From positions 17,181 through 81,180 of the forward strand of contig CAXARO010001032.1 in assembly GCA_963971305.1 (NCBI GenBank): a stretch of 64,000 nt of DNA, given 5' to 3'. The translations under genes and the position numbers were made by a program. Shown in pieces: positions 23,001-34,480 of this stretch. The notes beneath the pieces were generated by a model. The model was not told the DNA's origin. It saw only the letters and a list, made by a program, of their open reading frames with translations, and did no database searches. Source of the stretch: Arcuatula senhousia (lineage: Eukaryota > Mollusca > Bivalvia > Mytilida > Mytilidae). The stretch's first letter is position 1. Each line of letters starts with the position of its first letter.

Positions 23001-23540
23001 TGATTTTATTATTTTCCAATGTCCAACTTCGTGAACATTTCTCAAAAAAGTGCTTTGAAAAACAAAATAAACGGAATAATAGAGTTGGAAAAGTAAAACT
23101 ACACAGGATATTCCTAGAGATGATCCGGCTCTGATCACATTGTTAGTGCAAAGGAGCTGGATGTAAAATAAGTGAATCGTTTTACTTATTTTTTCTGTTT
23201 AATATCATTGCATTCTCAATAATAACAAGCTTACAATATGTACTGTACCAATGCAAATATTGCAGCAGAAATAACATCTCCGCATGAGATGCCGTGATTT
23301 GGTGATTTTTTTTCAAAGTTTTATTGTAGTTGGTCACCATATTCCTATTAAAGTTAGGAAACGGGGAATATTTTTTTTTCTAATTAATTTAATTTTACAG
23401 GCACACTTTTGACGAGGATTAAGCGCCGAATAGAAAGAATTTGATTTAAAAAGACGTTTTTGGAAAAAAAATTGCAACGATTCACTTATAACTCTGCAGC
23501 TATTACTCGTAGATTGTTGATATTACTTAAGACTTCACAT
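23001..23540. other. Intergenic stretch
   Basis: AT-rich, with no gene or repeat recognised. Confidence 0.3.
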
Positions 23541-24405
23541 GAAAGAGGCAAAGAGGTACCAATGGGGCATTCGAATGTCAAAAGTCAGAAAGGGCAACGA
23601 CGACACCGGTAAACACGAACAAAAACAGCACGAAAAAAACACAAAAAGTCGTAACATGAGTGCTCCTGCCTGCTATAGCATACCCGTTGTGTTGCTAATT
23701 TCCATTCAGTGTGTCAAATCCGGTAGAGGAAGACAAAACAAATATCTACGACAAACCAAAATCTGTACTAAATTTAGAGATAAAAATCATATATTTGTCT
23801 ACAAGTGCACGGTGTCTACCGTAAAATTTCTTGAGTGAAGACAGCAACCATGGAACAACGTAACCCTGTGTCAGCAATTTCTGTGTTAAACATGGCGCTC
23901 TCTCAAGGAAATCGATGTAATCCCCGCAAGCTCTGGAGTAACGAATCAACTGTGACTCCATAGGCTGCAGCTGACGGAATGTTGCTGCACAAAAAGGGAA
24001 GTTGATGTTTTGAAAGATGAAGTCATCACGTTTGTCATAGAGTTTTGTTGAAAGTCTTCCTTGAGAGTCAATTTCGAGATGTAGATCTAAATATGAAGCA
24101 GACTTCACAGATTCCGTTGTGTCCTTTATCTCAAGCTCCTGTGTATATATGAGATGGAGAAAGTCACCAAATCGGGAATTGTTTAGTGAAAGGACATCAT
24201 CAATATAATGGAACGTGAGGTCTAAAGAGATAGCTATTCTACGATCTTTTTTGTCTAGAAGAAATTGTAAGAAGTCTGCTTCATATGAATGTAGAAACCA
24301 ATCAGCAAGCATAGGTGCACAATTGGTACCCATTTGACATGTTGAAATCCCTACTGTTTTCTGAAAAACACGTCCACCAAACTGAAAAATAATGAATTCC
24401 GACAT
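23541..24405 (-). pseudogene. Penelope-like element: RT palm/thumb and 3' region
   Basis: An open frame of 219 residues (23746-24405) has the Penelope-type motifs MGTNCAPMLAD (about residues 26-36) and FHYIDDVLSLNN with the catalytic YIDD, then the thumb region through LLSSLKKFYGRH. The N-terminal fingers with FDFSTLYTSIP are missing, so it is 5'-truncated; the frame opens with FQFGGRVFQKTVGIS. The 3' untranslated part (23541-23745) contains the block GTCAAAAGTC...GAAAGGGCAACGA, which recurs at 60886-61190 and 63880-64000 and identifies other copies of the same family. It has no GIY-YIG domain. Confidence 0.82.
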
Positions 24406-24966
24406 AGGTTAAAGATCAATACAAAATCTACTTCCTGTTTATCAAAAACAATATTGTCACACTATAATTCTGTCATACATGTACATGTTTGATTGCTCAT
24501 AACTTAACAACTATTCCTCCTAGGTTGTTGATATTTGTTAACAATCTTTTTATAAATATTATGTAATATGGGATAAGTTTTAGATTCATCGTACATCTAA
24601 GTTTTACTTACTGATAACTTTTTAGTCATTACAGGGCAAAAATGCGAACGTCGGGGATATCACCGTTGGCTGATAACGAAAGAAGAATTACTTATATTAT
24701 TAGACGTATTTTCTTATAACAGCCGGTCAAGAAGACAATCGGTGTTTGATAAAAAAAAAACAGACCAACTTGAAAAAGCCCTGGCATACCAAATAAGGTA
24801 TGACATATAAGCATCATATGCAGATGAGGTTAGTATGTTACTTTTCAGGTTATGAAAATTTATAATTAAAAAATAAGAAAAAGAGAGAGAGTATAATAAC
24901 TGGTTGTATAAATTCAATTTAAAAAAACATATAGTGTTTTTCATCAACAGGCCGCTTTGAAGAGCT
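24406..24966. other. Intergenic stretch, 3' side of the B-box gene
   Basis: No further gene recognised; it presumably contains the 3' untranslated region of the minus-strand gene at 24967. Confidence 0.3.
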
Positions 24967-26643
24967 CTAAAATCCACACACTTTTAGTTTGTGAAGTTGT
25001 GCACCTTCTGTCTGCCTGTCCATAGGAAGTGCGCATCCTATAAGTAAATGTTCATTGTCAATGAAAACCAGTGAATATGGATACAAAATCTCTTTAGGTC
25101 TAGTGTAAAGGAACGTAAGTAATTGCCCGGTATTGTTCAAAATATGAAGAGCGTGGCTATCGGCATCTGCTACAACAATATTATCTTTCGGTGACCTCAC
25201 AATATCTATAGGCCGAAATGGAAACTTCTTGTTAATCTCTGTATTCCCTACGTATTTGTGTATCATATTGCAATTTCGATCAAGGCTAATCACTCTCCCT
25301 CCCTTGACGTTTTTAGAATAACAATAATCAACTACATGTATTTGTCCGTTTGAGGTGCTTGTAAGTTTTCTTGGATATATAAAGGTTTGCTGTTGATGCT
25401 CATTAACGACTTCACTCTCTCCAGATTGGTCAAAAATTTTGACAGTCATTATGTGATGCTTCCTTGCTCCTATAATAATTTTACCATCTTTAGTAACGTG
25501 TATTCCTATGGATACAAAGGGGTTGGCATCAAAATTAGATTCCTTTACGTCACCGCTAAGTGTGTCCAGAACCTTAAGAATGTTTTCACCAACAGAAAGT
25601 AAAATTTTGTTTTGAGAAAAACGCGCTATGTCCCATACCTTAATTTTTCTTTTGCTCGTTACGTTTAATCCCTCGTTTTTCATTTGTGCTTGATAAAGTA
25701 CAGCTTCTTTATAACTTCCTATCCATATCTTGTTATTCTCGTCAAGCAGAATGCTGTCTATCCGCAAAAGATCAGTTGTATATGTGTAAACCAGAGACGC
25801 TTCAATAGTTTCCTCGGTATATGGAGTGACATATGTAAACCTTATCTCTCCGATATTGGTCAGCTTCTGTGGAACGAATTCTTCAGCGGATTGGAACTTT
25901 GGTTCTATTTTTGGAAATTCCGTTCGCTTTAAAGATTCGGCCATAGATTTTGCGTGTTTGAAGAACCTCGTAGCATCCATAGTCTGAATCAATTCGTCAG
26001 CATCAGCAGCATTTTCATCGCAGACTAATTTTGCCGTTGAGAGAGATTCCTTTTCTTTTTGAATTATTTCACTTAATTTATTCCCAGTTTGTTCTAAGCT
26101 ATCAAGTATTTTCGTGACTTGTTCATCAACTCTTTGTTTTAGGCGCTCCCCGTGGGTTCTCACATCTTCTTTGACAATCTCTATATTTTCCTTCTCTTTG
26201 ATATTCAGGTTTTGTAGTTCCGCTTCTTTTGTATTGATTTTCATACTTTCTGCTTCCACTTGACTTTTCCCAGATTTCAGAACGTCCAGTTTAGTAATAT
26301 AAGCTTCTTTTATTTCAATCAGATCATGCTTTTTATGAACTTTTGCGATACAGAGAGGACAAACAAGGGTATCACATGGTCTACAGAAGAGACAATTCAT
26401 TTGTTCTAGGTGCATGTCACAAGGAATGCACTGAAAGTCTATCTCACCTTTGTGGATTCCTATATCCTTTATGTCTAAAAGTTTGTGAAACTGTGCGTTT
26501 TTGAATTTCGAATGTTGTATAATACAGCTCCTACATAAAAGTAAATTGCATTCTATACATTTGCAAACAATTGTTCTCTCAAATTCACATAGTTGACATT
26601 TAATCTGCGTTTGACCTTTCTTTAATGATTGGGAGCTAGCCAT
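24967..26643 (-). CDS. B-box/coiled-coil/propeller (TRIM-like) protein
   Basis: An intact 558-residue single exon starting MASSQSLKKG. It has no RING finger. B-box 1 uses residues about 16-53 (CQLC, C32, C37, C40, H44, H53), and B-box 2 residues about 72-106 (CIPC, H78, C84, C87, C90, C95, C98, H103, H106). A coiled coil runs about 115-200. The C-terminal half (about 285-558) has repeated beta-strand units (IWIGSYKEAVLYQ, GRVISLDRNCNMIHKYVG, DNIVVADADSHALHIL) forming an NHL-like propeller. The order B-box/B-box/coil/NHL is that of TRIM2/3/71-like proteins, a family expanded in bivalves. Without a RING a ligase role is doubtful; binding of protein or RNA is a guess. A decayed relative lies at 13200-13830 and 22738-23000. 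Confidence 0.9.
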   Translation of the reverse strand: MASSQSLKKGQTQIKCQLCEFERTIVCKCIECNLLLCRSCIIQHSKFKNAQFHKLLDIKDIGIHKGEIDFQCIPCDMHLEQMNCLFCRPCDTLVCPLCIAKVHKKHDLIEIKEAYITKLDVLKSGKSQVEAESMKINTKEAELQNLNIKEKENIEIVKEDVRTHGERLKQRVDEQVTKILDSLEQTGNKLSEIIQKEKESLSTAKLVCDENAADADELIQTMDATRFFKHAKSMAESLKRTEFPKIEPKFQSAEEFVPQKLTNIGEIRFTYVTPYTEETIEASLVYTYTTDLLRIDSILLDENNKIWIGSYKEAVLYQAQMKNEGLNVTSKRKIKVWDIARFSQNKILLSVGENILKVLDTLSGDVKESNFDANPFVSIGIHVTKDGKIIIGARKHHIMTVKIFDQSGESEVVNEHQQQTFIYPRKLTSTSNGQIHVVDYCYSKNVKGGRVISLDRNCNMIHKYVGNTEINKKFPFRPIDIVRSPKDNIVVADADSHALHILNNTGQLLTFLYTRPKEILYPYSLVFIDNEHLLIGCALPMDRQTEGAQLHKLKVCGF

Positions 26644-28525
26644 TATTTAATGTTTGTTTCAATTATTGTAATATATTCACAATGCAGGTACTACAGTCCT
26701 TGTGCACAGTTAATGACATATAATAAAGCTCACTCCATATGATATAAATCACTCAACATAATAAAATTCACAAGCCTTTACGTCCATACTATCAAAGTTT
26801 AGACTGGTACCCATGGCTACGTAAATAAAAACACCATTTTACTTCCTGTTTTGTATTTCAATTATGTACTATATCATGTATATCCCGCCTTGCATTGTTT
26901 TAGTAAGTAGAAATCACCAAAGGCTGTACACGTCTGCGTCTATTTACAACCTTTTTGGCAATTGTTACTGATCGTTTATGAACCAGTTGAACAAAGCATT
27001 GTTATAAAGGTAGATATTACAGTGAGATATATATATACATTTAAAAACACTGTATACGAATCTATTTACACGACAAATAGTTTTTAATTGGTAAATAGAT
27101 AATTAAAATGACTAAGTTGATCATTCATTTTAAGCATTTTGAAAAAAAAAGTAAACAGGCATTAACCTCAGAAACATCAGAAAAGTTGTTGAAGGGAAAA
27201 TTAGCCATATGATTTCTAATGCATTTGTCAGTCATTCAATACAATTCAAATATTTTATTTAATCAAATAAGCCAAAGAAGGGAATATAAATTTTATATTG
27301 TTTGTCTCTGTAACATGACCACCTGAACATATGTTAATTTACTAATGCCTTTTACTAATGAGGGGTGTGGAAAATAAACTTACATGTCAATAAACGTCCC
27401 CTAACTCATGATATCTGTAAAACATTTAAGGAAGCACAATACAAAAGTGCTCAAATCTTATCACAATTTTTGTTTATACCCTTTTAGATACTACTAAATA
27501 CCCCTATTTCAAGAGGTGCAAAAATATTTTCAGTTAACTGTATAATTAATGAGCCATAGTGAAAACTAAAAAAAATAAAAATCTACGTGTAGTTTAGACT
27601 GTCAATAAACCATGAAGGAAGGTCTTATAACAGCTGGAAAGTGTTATGACTTTTGACTAGTCTTTTGAAAAGAAATGATAAGACAGACAATCAAAAGAGG
27701 AACCAACAGGTCATTAAAAAGAGGAGTTTTGCCCTTTACAATAAACAACTGACCTGAGATATGGTCAATATGATGTTATTATTCCCGCGAATTCTGAAAT
27801 AATTGTAGGGCATGTGCATTTTTTTGGCTATATTTAATGTTTTTGTGGGTGTTAATTGGTTTATAGGTCAAATAAATGTCGATTTGTGATAATCTAAGAT
27901 TCCTACAGCGCTCTCATGGTAGAAACGTGTTATTTTTTCAAGTAAATAAGGCTCAAAGTAAGATATTGATAATTTTGGAGGTTTTCCTTTTCAATGTTCA
28001 TGCAAAAATACAGTTTGAACGAATCTAGCCCCATATCGGTATTCCAATGTTGCTGGGTTTTTTATATGTTTTTAGATTTAGTTTTAGAAAATATTTTACG
28101 GCACACCCAATGTAGTGACTCCTTATGCAATAAAGCCTTGTACATAAAATATTGCTTTATTGGAGAATGAAAAGTATTGGGAAAATTCTGAGACACGGTT
28201 TTTGGGGTCGTGCAGTGTTGATTCAGATTGTATCAATGTTAACGAGATACTTGTAATTACAGGATAGCCAATTTCCTTTGAGTTAGTAATGTTGAAATTT
28301 TTACTTTTTAACGTTTTTGGTTTCATTACTACCTATTATAAATAAAAATGCAGCGATACTGAAATTGGGTCGTTTGCTTCCGTCGTTTCTATATTTACAA
28401 AAGCTCTTTGCAATGTACATACTTTCACTTTTCACTCGGGGGCTAAATTCGGATTCTCAATCTTCGGATTTCCATCAAGACAATATGGCCGCGACCAGTA
28501 GATTATGTGTTCCGCTTCGGATTAT
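26644..28525. other. Intergenic stretch upstream of the B-box gene
   Basis: Should hold the promoter of the minus-strand gene, but I can point to no specific element. No repeat family recognised. Confidence 0.3.
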
Positions 28526-29014
28526 ATACTCTGCAAAAAAAGTTACGCATAGATAGAAAATTCCCCGTAGGTTTAATGCAAATCGAAACAATTTCAAAAT
28601 ATTATTGCCGAGCTGTTCTTCAACCGATTTTCACGAAATAAAATCCAGTAAAAAGAAAACAAAATGAAGATCGTTTGATAAATTTAGACCAAAACCCTAA
28701 CTTCAATGGTTTTTTAAGAAATTGGGAGTAGAACACGACTAATGTTTTTCACGGAACATTTTGCATTAATTTAAACGGGAAATTGAATCGTAAAATGTAC
28801 ACTTGAGTTCCACTTGCAATATCTTAAAAAGCAGCGATGTTACGATTTTACTCAAAATTAAACAAACAATCTCTATTTTGTTTTCTTTTTACTGGATTTT
28901 ATTTCGTGAAAATCGGTTGTAGAACAGCTCGGCAATAATGTTTTGAAATTGTTTCGATTTGCATTAAACCTACGGGGAATTTTCTATCTATGCGTAACTT
29001 TTTTTGAAGAGTAT
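28526..29014. mobile_element. Long-inverted-repeat (foldback/MITE) element
   Basis: Two inverted arms of about 155 bp (about 28526-28680 and 28855-29014) enclose about 175 bp without coding capacity. The arms begin ATACTCTGCAAAAAAAG and end in the near-perfect complement (CTTTTTTTGAAGAGTAT). TA dinucleotides flank both ends, as expected for Tc1/mariner-type insertion. Left and right arms match at most positions over their length, including the block CGATTTTCACGAAATAAAAT. Confidence 0.85.
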
Positions 29015-30527
29015 ATTTTAGTCAGTGTAGCATATCTTGCGAAGCTTTAGCGTAATGGATACTTGATTTTGGATTGCGAAAATTTACTTAATTGAATAAA
29101 GTTTAAAGGACAAAAATACTATTCGGACACCAAAAATAAGTTAAATCTTGCAAAAAAATTGTACACAGCATCATCGTTTTTCATGCTTTTATGTGGCGGT
29201 GTTTTAAAACAACAATGCGATTCAACTAGATCATGTAGCGTATATGGCGTAGTCACTTTATCAGATTGTGCACATGTTTAAGCGTACTTTCTTATAAATT
29301 TTTGACTGCAAAATGTTAATTCATTGAATAAAGTTTATTATCACAGACAGATATAATGCTTATGCAAAAATAGGTCAATCAGACACACACAATTCAAGCA
29401 TTTTATTGATTTTTAGAAAATGACAAAATAGCCACATTGGGTCATTCGTCTGTCTTGATCTAGGTCATTTTAATAAGGATAAATAATTTTATCTATTTCT
29501 CACAAAGCTATTGCGGGATCCGGAAAAAATAAACTTATTTGTCACAAGTTATTGGTTGTTCGAAAATGTTATCATTGCTTGATAATTTTGTCGATTCACC
29601 ACACAGAGACCAATGTCGCCACAACTACAAACATGTCAGAAAATAATTTTAAATGTGCGGAACCACAGGGGCATGGATTAAAGAGTAGGGGGCGACTTAA
29701 AAGTCAATATAAATGACCAGAATCCAAGCCCCTGTGTGCGGAACATGGATTGCAACGTTCGTGTATAAGTTTGCTTTAGTCTCTATCATAAAGGGAGGGA
29801 CAATCTTTGAATAGGTGACAATCAAAAATATTTGAGCTGCGGCGGATCCGGGGGGGGGTCCGAGGTTGGAATTTTCCTCCTTTCCGACAAAAATTTCGCA
29901 AGTATCGTGTAGGTTTTCTGCAAAATTTGTCTAGAACCACCCCCTTTTCGTCCTTCGTCCACAGCGGAATTTATGTGGACCAACCCCTTTCAAAAATTTC
30001 TGGATCTGGCCCTGTTTGAGTTATAATATAATTTATTGCTATAAGACGTAAAAATTTTAAAGGCATACATGTACATTGCAAATTTTCATAAAGAGATCTA
30101 CAATTGGGTTTAAACTTATTTCATATAATATTATATACTTCAAAATCATAGGCTGATCTGACAAATGATAACCATTAAAGTAGACGATAATTAGATGTGG
30201 AATAATTGTACGCCACACAACCAACATAAAGAAACGTGAATTTTAAAAATCACAATGGAAAACAGCCAAAAGTCTTCAGCATGACCATAAGTCGCTGCTT
30301 GTCGTCTTGCATTGGCCCAAGACTAAAAATACAAAAGAGGATGAGTCCAGTTTCCTTTTTGGTCACACTTAGAAAAAAGTCAAAATAACAATGTACAATT
30401 TTTTTTACATCTCCGCATGCTTGGAATGGAACTAAATGTTGAAAATAATAATATTATAAAACGAAAATTATAAAAATTTCTAGGCGCAAAATATATGTTT
30501 GATTTTCTTCTTCGGTATTCCCAGAAT
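29015..30527. other. Intergenic stretch
   Basis: No gene. A G-rich patch near 29844-29860 and scattered short inverted repeats were seen, none distinctive. Confidence 0.3.
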
Positions 30528-30893
30528 CCCCTGACATCGAAAGATGCGGGGTCGTCAGGCGATAATGCGGAAAACCTGACCGCAAACCATAGTGGTGCAC
30601 CATGTTGGGAAAAATGTCACGTCCCTCGCACGTTAAAGAACCCTGCTGCAGGTCTTGGTAAGAGTAGGACCCGTAGGATCCCCATGCAGGAGGCTAAATT
30701 TTCCGTCCCTACCCATTACTCCTTTTTACAGTGGCAGTCAAAACTCTCCTACCCGATTGGCATTGTGTCCCCATTGCCCCCACTTCATCATCATTTCATG
30801 TTCATCGTATCACCACTTTCATGTTCATCTCCCGGATATAGTCGAAATCGTGCTGTTTGGGAGTAAAGCAATAACTAACTAACTAACTAACCG
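30528..30893 (+). mobile_element. SINE-like copy, type A, 5'-truncated
   Basis: Matches the complement of 997-1380 closely, from CCTGACATCGAAAGATGCGG to the end, and finishes in (AACT)n at 30870-30893. The head of about 130-150 bp is missing. 5' truncation is what incomplete reverse transcription gives. No sure target duplication was found. Confidence 0.85.
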
Positions 30894-30989
30894 TTGGTAG
30901 CTTTTGTTCTCAGAATAATTTGAAGATTGAAACCTTTTTAAACTTTAACATTAAGCTGATTTATAAGTATATATGAACAACAGACTGTG

Positions 30990-31090
30990 ACATCTTTGAT
31001 CCAATGGAGACTTTTGTACAGCTCGATGAGCTGTAGGTTTAAGCAAACAACAGCTTTTCTCTATCTGCAATAGTTTCCTATTTCCTCCAC
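30990..31090 (+). repeat. Single unit of the 156-bp satellite
   Basis: Resembles a unit of the tandem array at 45890-47300 (GGAGACTTTTGTACAGCTCG, then CAACAGCTTTTCTCTATCTG). It shows that the satellite unit also occurs singly. Confidence 0.7.
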
Positions 31091-31683
31091 TAACATAACC
31101 AAACTTTGATGCAGTTATTTTAAACTAAATAGGAGATAGTACAATGCTTATACTGGATCTAAAAACAAATAATGTTTAGGATAAACACTTACATGACTTA
31201 GATTCATCGACATGGCTTAATTTTAGATCGATTTTATAGTATGTGTACAGCAAAGGCTACATATAGAATTCAACAATAAAACTTAGCAGGACCTAGAAAT
31301 AATAAAGTATTTTTTATGTTACTAAAGCAGACCTTTGCTTTTTGTGTCCATAGCGGCTTGCTAGGCAATATGCATTAGAGTCCACACTTGTTTGCTTAAG
31401 AATCATCCGCTGGTCACATTGAAGGCTGCTGGCTGTTTTCCATTGTGGATATTTAAAATATACGTTTATAATGTAGGTTGTGTCGCGTACACTTATTCCA
31501 CATCTCATTTTCTTCTATCATCATAAAGGGTAACATGTCCTCTTTCCAATGTTGTATCATTTATTGAAATTGCTGAAATAATATGAAAGATATGTAGGCT
31601 TTAAAGTGTGTTTGAGTTGTTGAGTGGGTAAGTTATAATTAGTGAGTGAGTGAGTTGGTGTTTAACGCCCTTGCAACGCTATA

Positions 31684-31972
31684 TATATTGGCTGTAGTGG
31701 GTAGAAAAATTCCCCGTGTTTAAAAATTAATGTAAATTCTAAAACTTAAGGTTTAATTCCCTCCATTGTTGTTTTGCCCTTACTTATATTATTTTGGATT
31801 ATGCTTGGTTTTATACATTTAAAACATCTGATTTTGAAATTGTGGATTTTCTATGTTAGGTTCTAGTGCTTCTGATGAGGAATAAATTTCCGAAATGGCC
31901 ATACAGCTCATAGAAAAATAATTGCAGAAGTTTACAAATGTGTTATAGTCGCCTGTAAATTTACTCCATATT
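31684..31972 (+). mobile_element. Hammerhead-bearing insert (retrozyme-like) within the type B copy
   Basis: About 290 bp with no counterpart in the intact type B copy, which defines its approximate ends. It contains HHR-4 and shares its central 150 nt with the region around 10418-10461. No reading frame of note. Confidence 0.65.
31866..31909 (+). ncRNA. Hammerhead ribozyme, type I (HHR-4)
   Basis: CUGAUGA at 31872-31878; a perfect four-pair stem II GGAA/UUCC with loop UAAAU (31879-31891); GAA at 31892-31894; palindromic stem III AUGGCCAU (31895-31902); cleavage base A at 31903. Stem I is weaker: GUGCUU against CAGCUC, with a U-C mismatch next to the core. The sister copy at 10418-10461 has G there and pairs, so the U is probably a mutation. 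Confidence 0.75.
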
Positions 31973-32410
31973 CTTTCATGAATTATTCAAGGGCGATGAA
32001 CATGAAAAGGATGATACAATAAATATGAAGTGATATTGATAAATGATATGTGGGGATAGGGTGGGAAACAAAGAAACGGTTATTTTAAAGACCACAGGAA
32101 AATGATAGAGGTGGGTAGGGACGGAAAATTAAGCCTATGTGGAGCACTACTTGGTGGTTTACAAATGCATCAAGCGTGGCACTCTCCACACACGTAGGCC
32201 CACTATGGTTAGCGGTCAGAAATTCCGTATTATAGACCTGACAACCCGCAGACGAGGGCCGCCCTATTCAGCCACCTAGGGTACACATCTGGTCGCTCTG
32301 TGGGCTGAGCACTTACTCCAATGTCGGAATCCCAAGATCCTAAGACGCCTCATACGACATGCTAGGTAATGCTGCAGGTCTTTTCGCCTTCTGTGTCCCG
32401 CACGTATTTT

Positions 32411-33339
32411 ATTTTATCGGCAATTTGCGGCATTTTCCTTTGATGTTTGCACGTTGAGATAATTTGTATCACAAACTGGCTGTAAAAAAAAAATAACAGG
32501 CCACTTCTAAGGAGGCGCGTGACGTTGCTATGCATTAACGTCACGCGGATATATTTTTTCGCGTCAATCTATGAATGAAAATATTGGAACTTCATTTATG
32601 AAATTGCCGCATCACCGCCTACGCTAAAAAAGATTCTTCATAGAATGAAATTATTGGGAAATAAGAAATTGGTCATGAATAAATCGGTATTGCCGATAAC
32701 AGAAATATAAGACATTTTGTTTTTGAGATGGATTTTATCACGGCTTTACGTATCAGGCTCGCAATATCGGGCTCGACTAATACTTGCCGTGATATAATCC
32801 ATCTCAAAAACAAAATGCCATATATCCTTATTAATTCTATTGCATTTGTTTTCAAAGCGGTTAATAATCATTGACGTTTAGAAACAATTATACAATCAAT
32901 GATTCTGATTCATGAGCATACCTCGCATACAAACTGCACCATAAGTAAGAAGCTTCTTTAAAACAAAACGACGGTAACTACCTCATTAATATTCTGGACC
33001 ATATGAGTATTGAGTAAATAAAGAGAAAATTATGAGTGGAATAAAATAATATAAAAAAATAACGTTTTTTTTTAAATATTGAATTATATTAATTTGAACG
33101 CACATAAATTGTTCAGAGGGAACAGTCCAAATTTCGTAAAACTGAACGTTGGTAGTTAAGGGACCATGGGAAGAAAAATAAAATCCGACCTTATGGGACA
33201 TCATGCTGAAATTGTTCACTAAGTATTAAAAGACTACGAAAATTTTCCACCATGGACTTTAAATGTAAAAAAAGACTAAATTCATCAACGTTTTCACAAA
33301 TTGTAAAGTATTTTTACAATGGTCTTTACAGAAGTTTTA
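32411..33339. other. Intergenic stretch with a palindrome
   Basis: Holds an inverted repeat, arms 32713-32744 and 32786-32817 (TTTTGTTTTTGAGATGGATT and its near-complement), probably a small MITE. Nothing else clear; 33130-33290 vaguely recalls a Helentron-type repeat unit. Confidence 0.5.
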
Positions 33340-34480
33340 AGGATTATTCGAATTTTCATATTTGTTCAGTTTGGTGGATGTGTTTTTCAGCAAACAATAG
33401 GGATTCAAATGGGCTCTAATTGTGCACCTTTGCTTGCTGATTTTTTTTTATTCACATGAAGCAGACTTCTTACAATCTCTTCTAGACATATAGATCGTAG
33501 ACTAGCTCTCTCTTTAAACCTCACGTTTCGTTATATTGATGATGTCCTTTCACTAAACAATTCTCGATTTGGCGACTTTTCCATCTCATATATCACAAGA
33601 AGCTGGAGATAAAGGGCACAACAAATTCTTGGAAGTCGGCTTCATATTTAGATCTGCATCTCGAAATAAACTCTCAAGGAAGACTTTCAACAAGGCTCTA
33701 TGACAAACGTGATGACTTCAACTTTCCAATCGTCAACTTTCCCTTCTTGTGTAGCAACATTCCGTCCGCTCCAGCTTATTGAGTTTACGTATCTCCATTG
33801 ATTCGTTATAACAGAGCGTGCTGAACTTACATCGATCTCCTTAGCAGAGCGTCACGTCTGATGCTAAAAATTGCTCACACAGGGTTATGTTGCTCCTCGG
33901 TTGCTGTCTTCACTCAAGAAATTTTACGGAAGACATCATGCACTTAAAGACAAATATGGAACTTCATTCTCTCAGATGAGTGCAGATGTAAGTTTGTCAT
34001 AGAGTTTTGTTTTGTCTTCCTTGACCGGATTTGGCAAGCTGAATTGACTGTTGGCAACGCGACGGGTGTGCTATAGCAAGCAGGAACTGCTTACTCTTCC
34101 GGAGCACCTGAGTTCACTCTTGTTTCGACTGGAGTTCGCATTGTTGATTGATATTCAGTTATTTTGTGTTTCCATGTTTTATATTACAAATACCAAAACG
34201 CAGGTATAAATGGTTAATTTGGATATGCTATGTATCGATATTTCAAGGATTAACCTCTCATCAGTAGCATTTAAATCAAAACATAGGAAGGTCAAATCCA
34301 AACTGTTGAAAACGAAAAGTACTCAAAACCAAAACGTTCGAACAAGGAAGCCAAATCCAGCACCGAGGATATCGTTGTTGTCTGTTTTTGTCTCGTTTTT
34401 TTGTTGGTGTAATCTGGTTTTGTCTCTGCCATTTCAGACTTTTGACATTCGGATACCCCATTGGTTCCTCTGCTTCCTGA
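33340..34480 (+). pseudogene. Penelope-like RT relic with 3' region
   Basis: Fragments in several frames: CVFQQTIGIQMGSNCAPLLAD at about 33370-33440, FRYIDDVLSLNNSRFGDF at about 33528-33580, and LSSLKKFYGRHHAL at about 33905-33950. Many frameshifts and stops. The 3' region (GGGTGTGCTATAGCAAGCAG at about 34065-34085; CATTCGGATACCCCATTGG near 34450) matches those of the copies at 23541 and 60886. A hammerhead-bearing segment (about 34182-34375) interrupts this 3' region. Confidence 0.8.
34225..34270 (-). ncRNA. Hammerhead ribozyme with one core change (HHR-5)
   Basis: Close relative of HHR-1: stem I AUGCUA/UAGCAU, CUGAUGA at 34258-34264, stem II GAGG/CCUU with loop UUAAU, GAA at 34242-34244. 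Stem III reads AUAUCGAUAC, so the conserved U before the cleavage site is C (34232), which should weaken or abolish cleavage. The surrounding 145 nt match 3932-4076, and the segment lies inside a Penelope 3' region in the opposite orientation to its RT. Confidence 0.7.

Larger units (their letters stand above)
31641..32406 (-). mobile_element. SINE-like copy type B, interrupted
   Basis: Begins on the plus strand with GTGAGTGAGTGAGTTGGTG, like the 18870-19365 copy, breaks at about 31683, resumes at about 31973 (GGGCGATGAACATGAAAAGG) and runs to the head block near 32406. The break holds a hammerhead-bearing insert. More diverged than the copy inside the Helentron. Confidence 0.8.

Noticed and set aside
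29818..30010. G-rich patch as a G-quadruplex or transposon end
   Set aside because: A single G run without the spaced runs needed, and no paired end found.
33130..33290. Possible further Helentron-type repeat unit
   Set aside because: Only scattered phrases match (TTATGGGACATCATGCTGAAAT-like); too diverged to be sure by eye.
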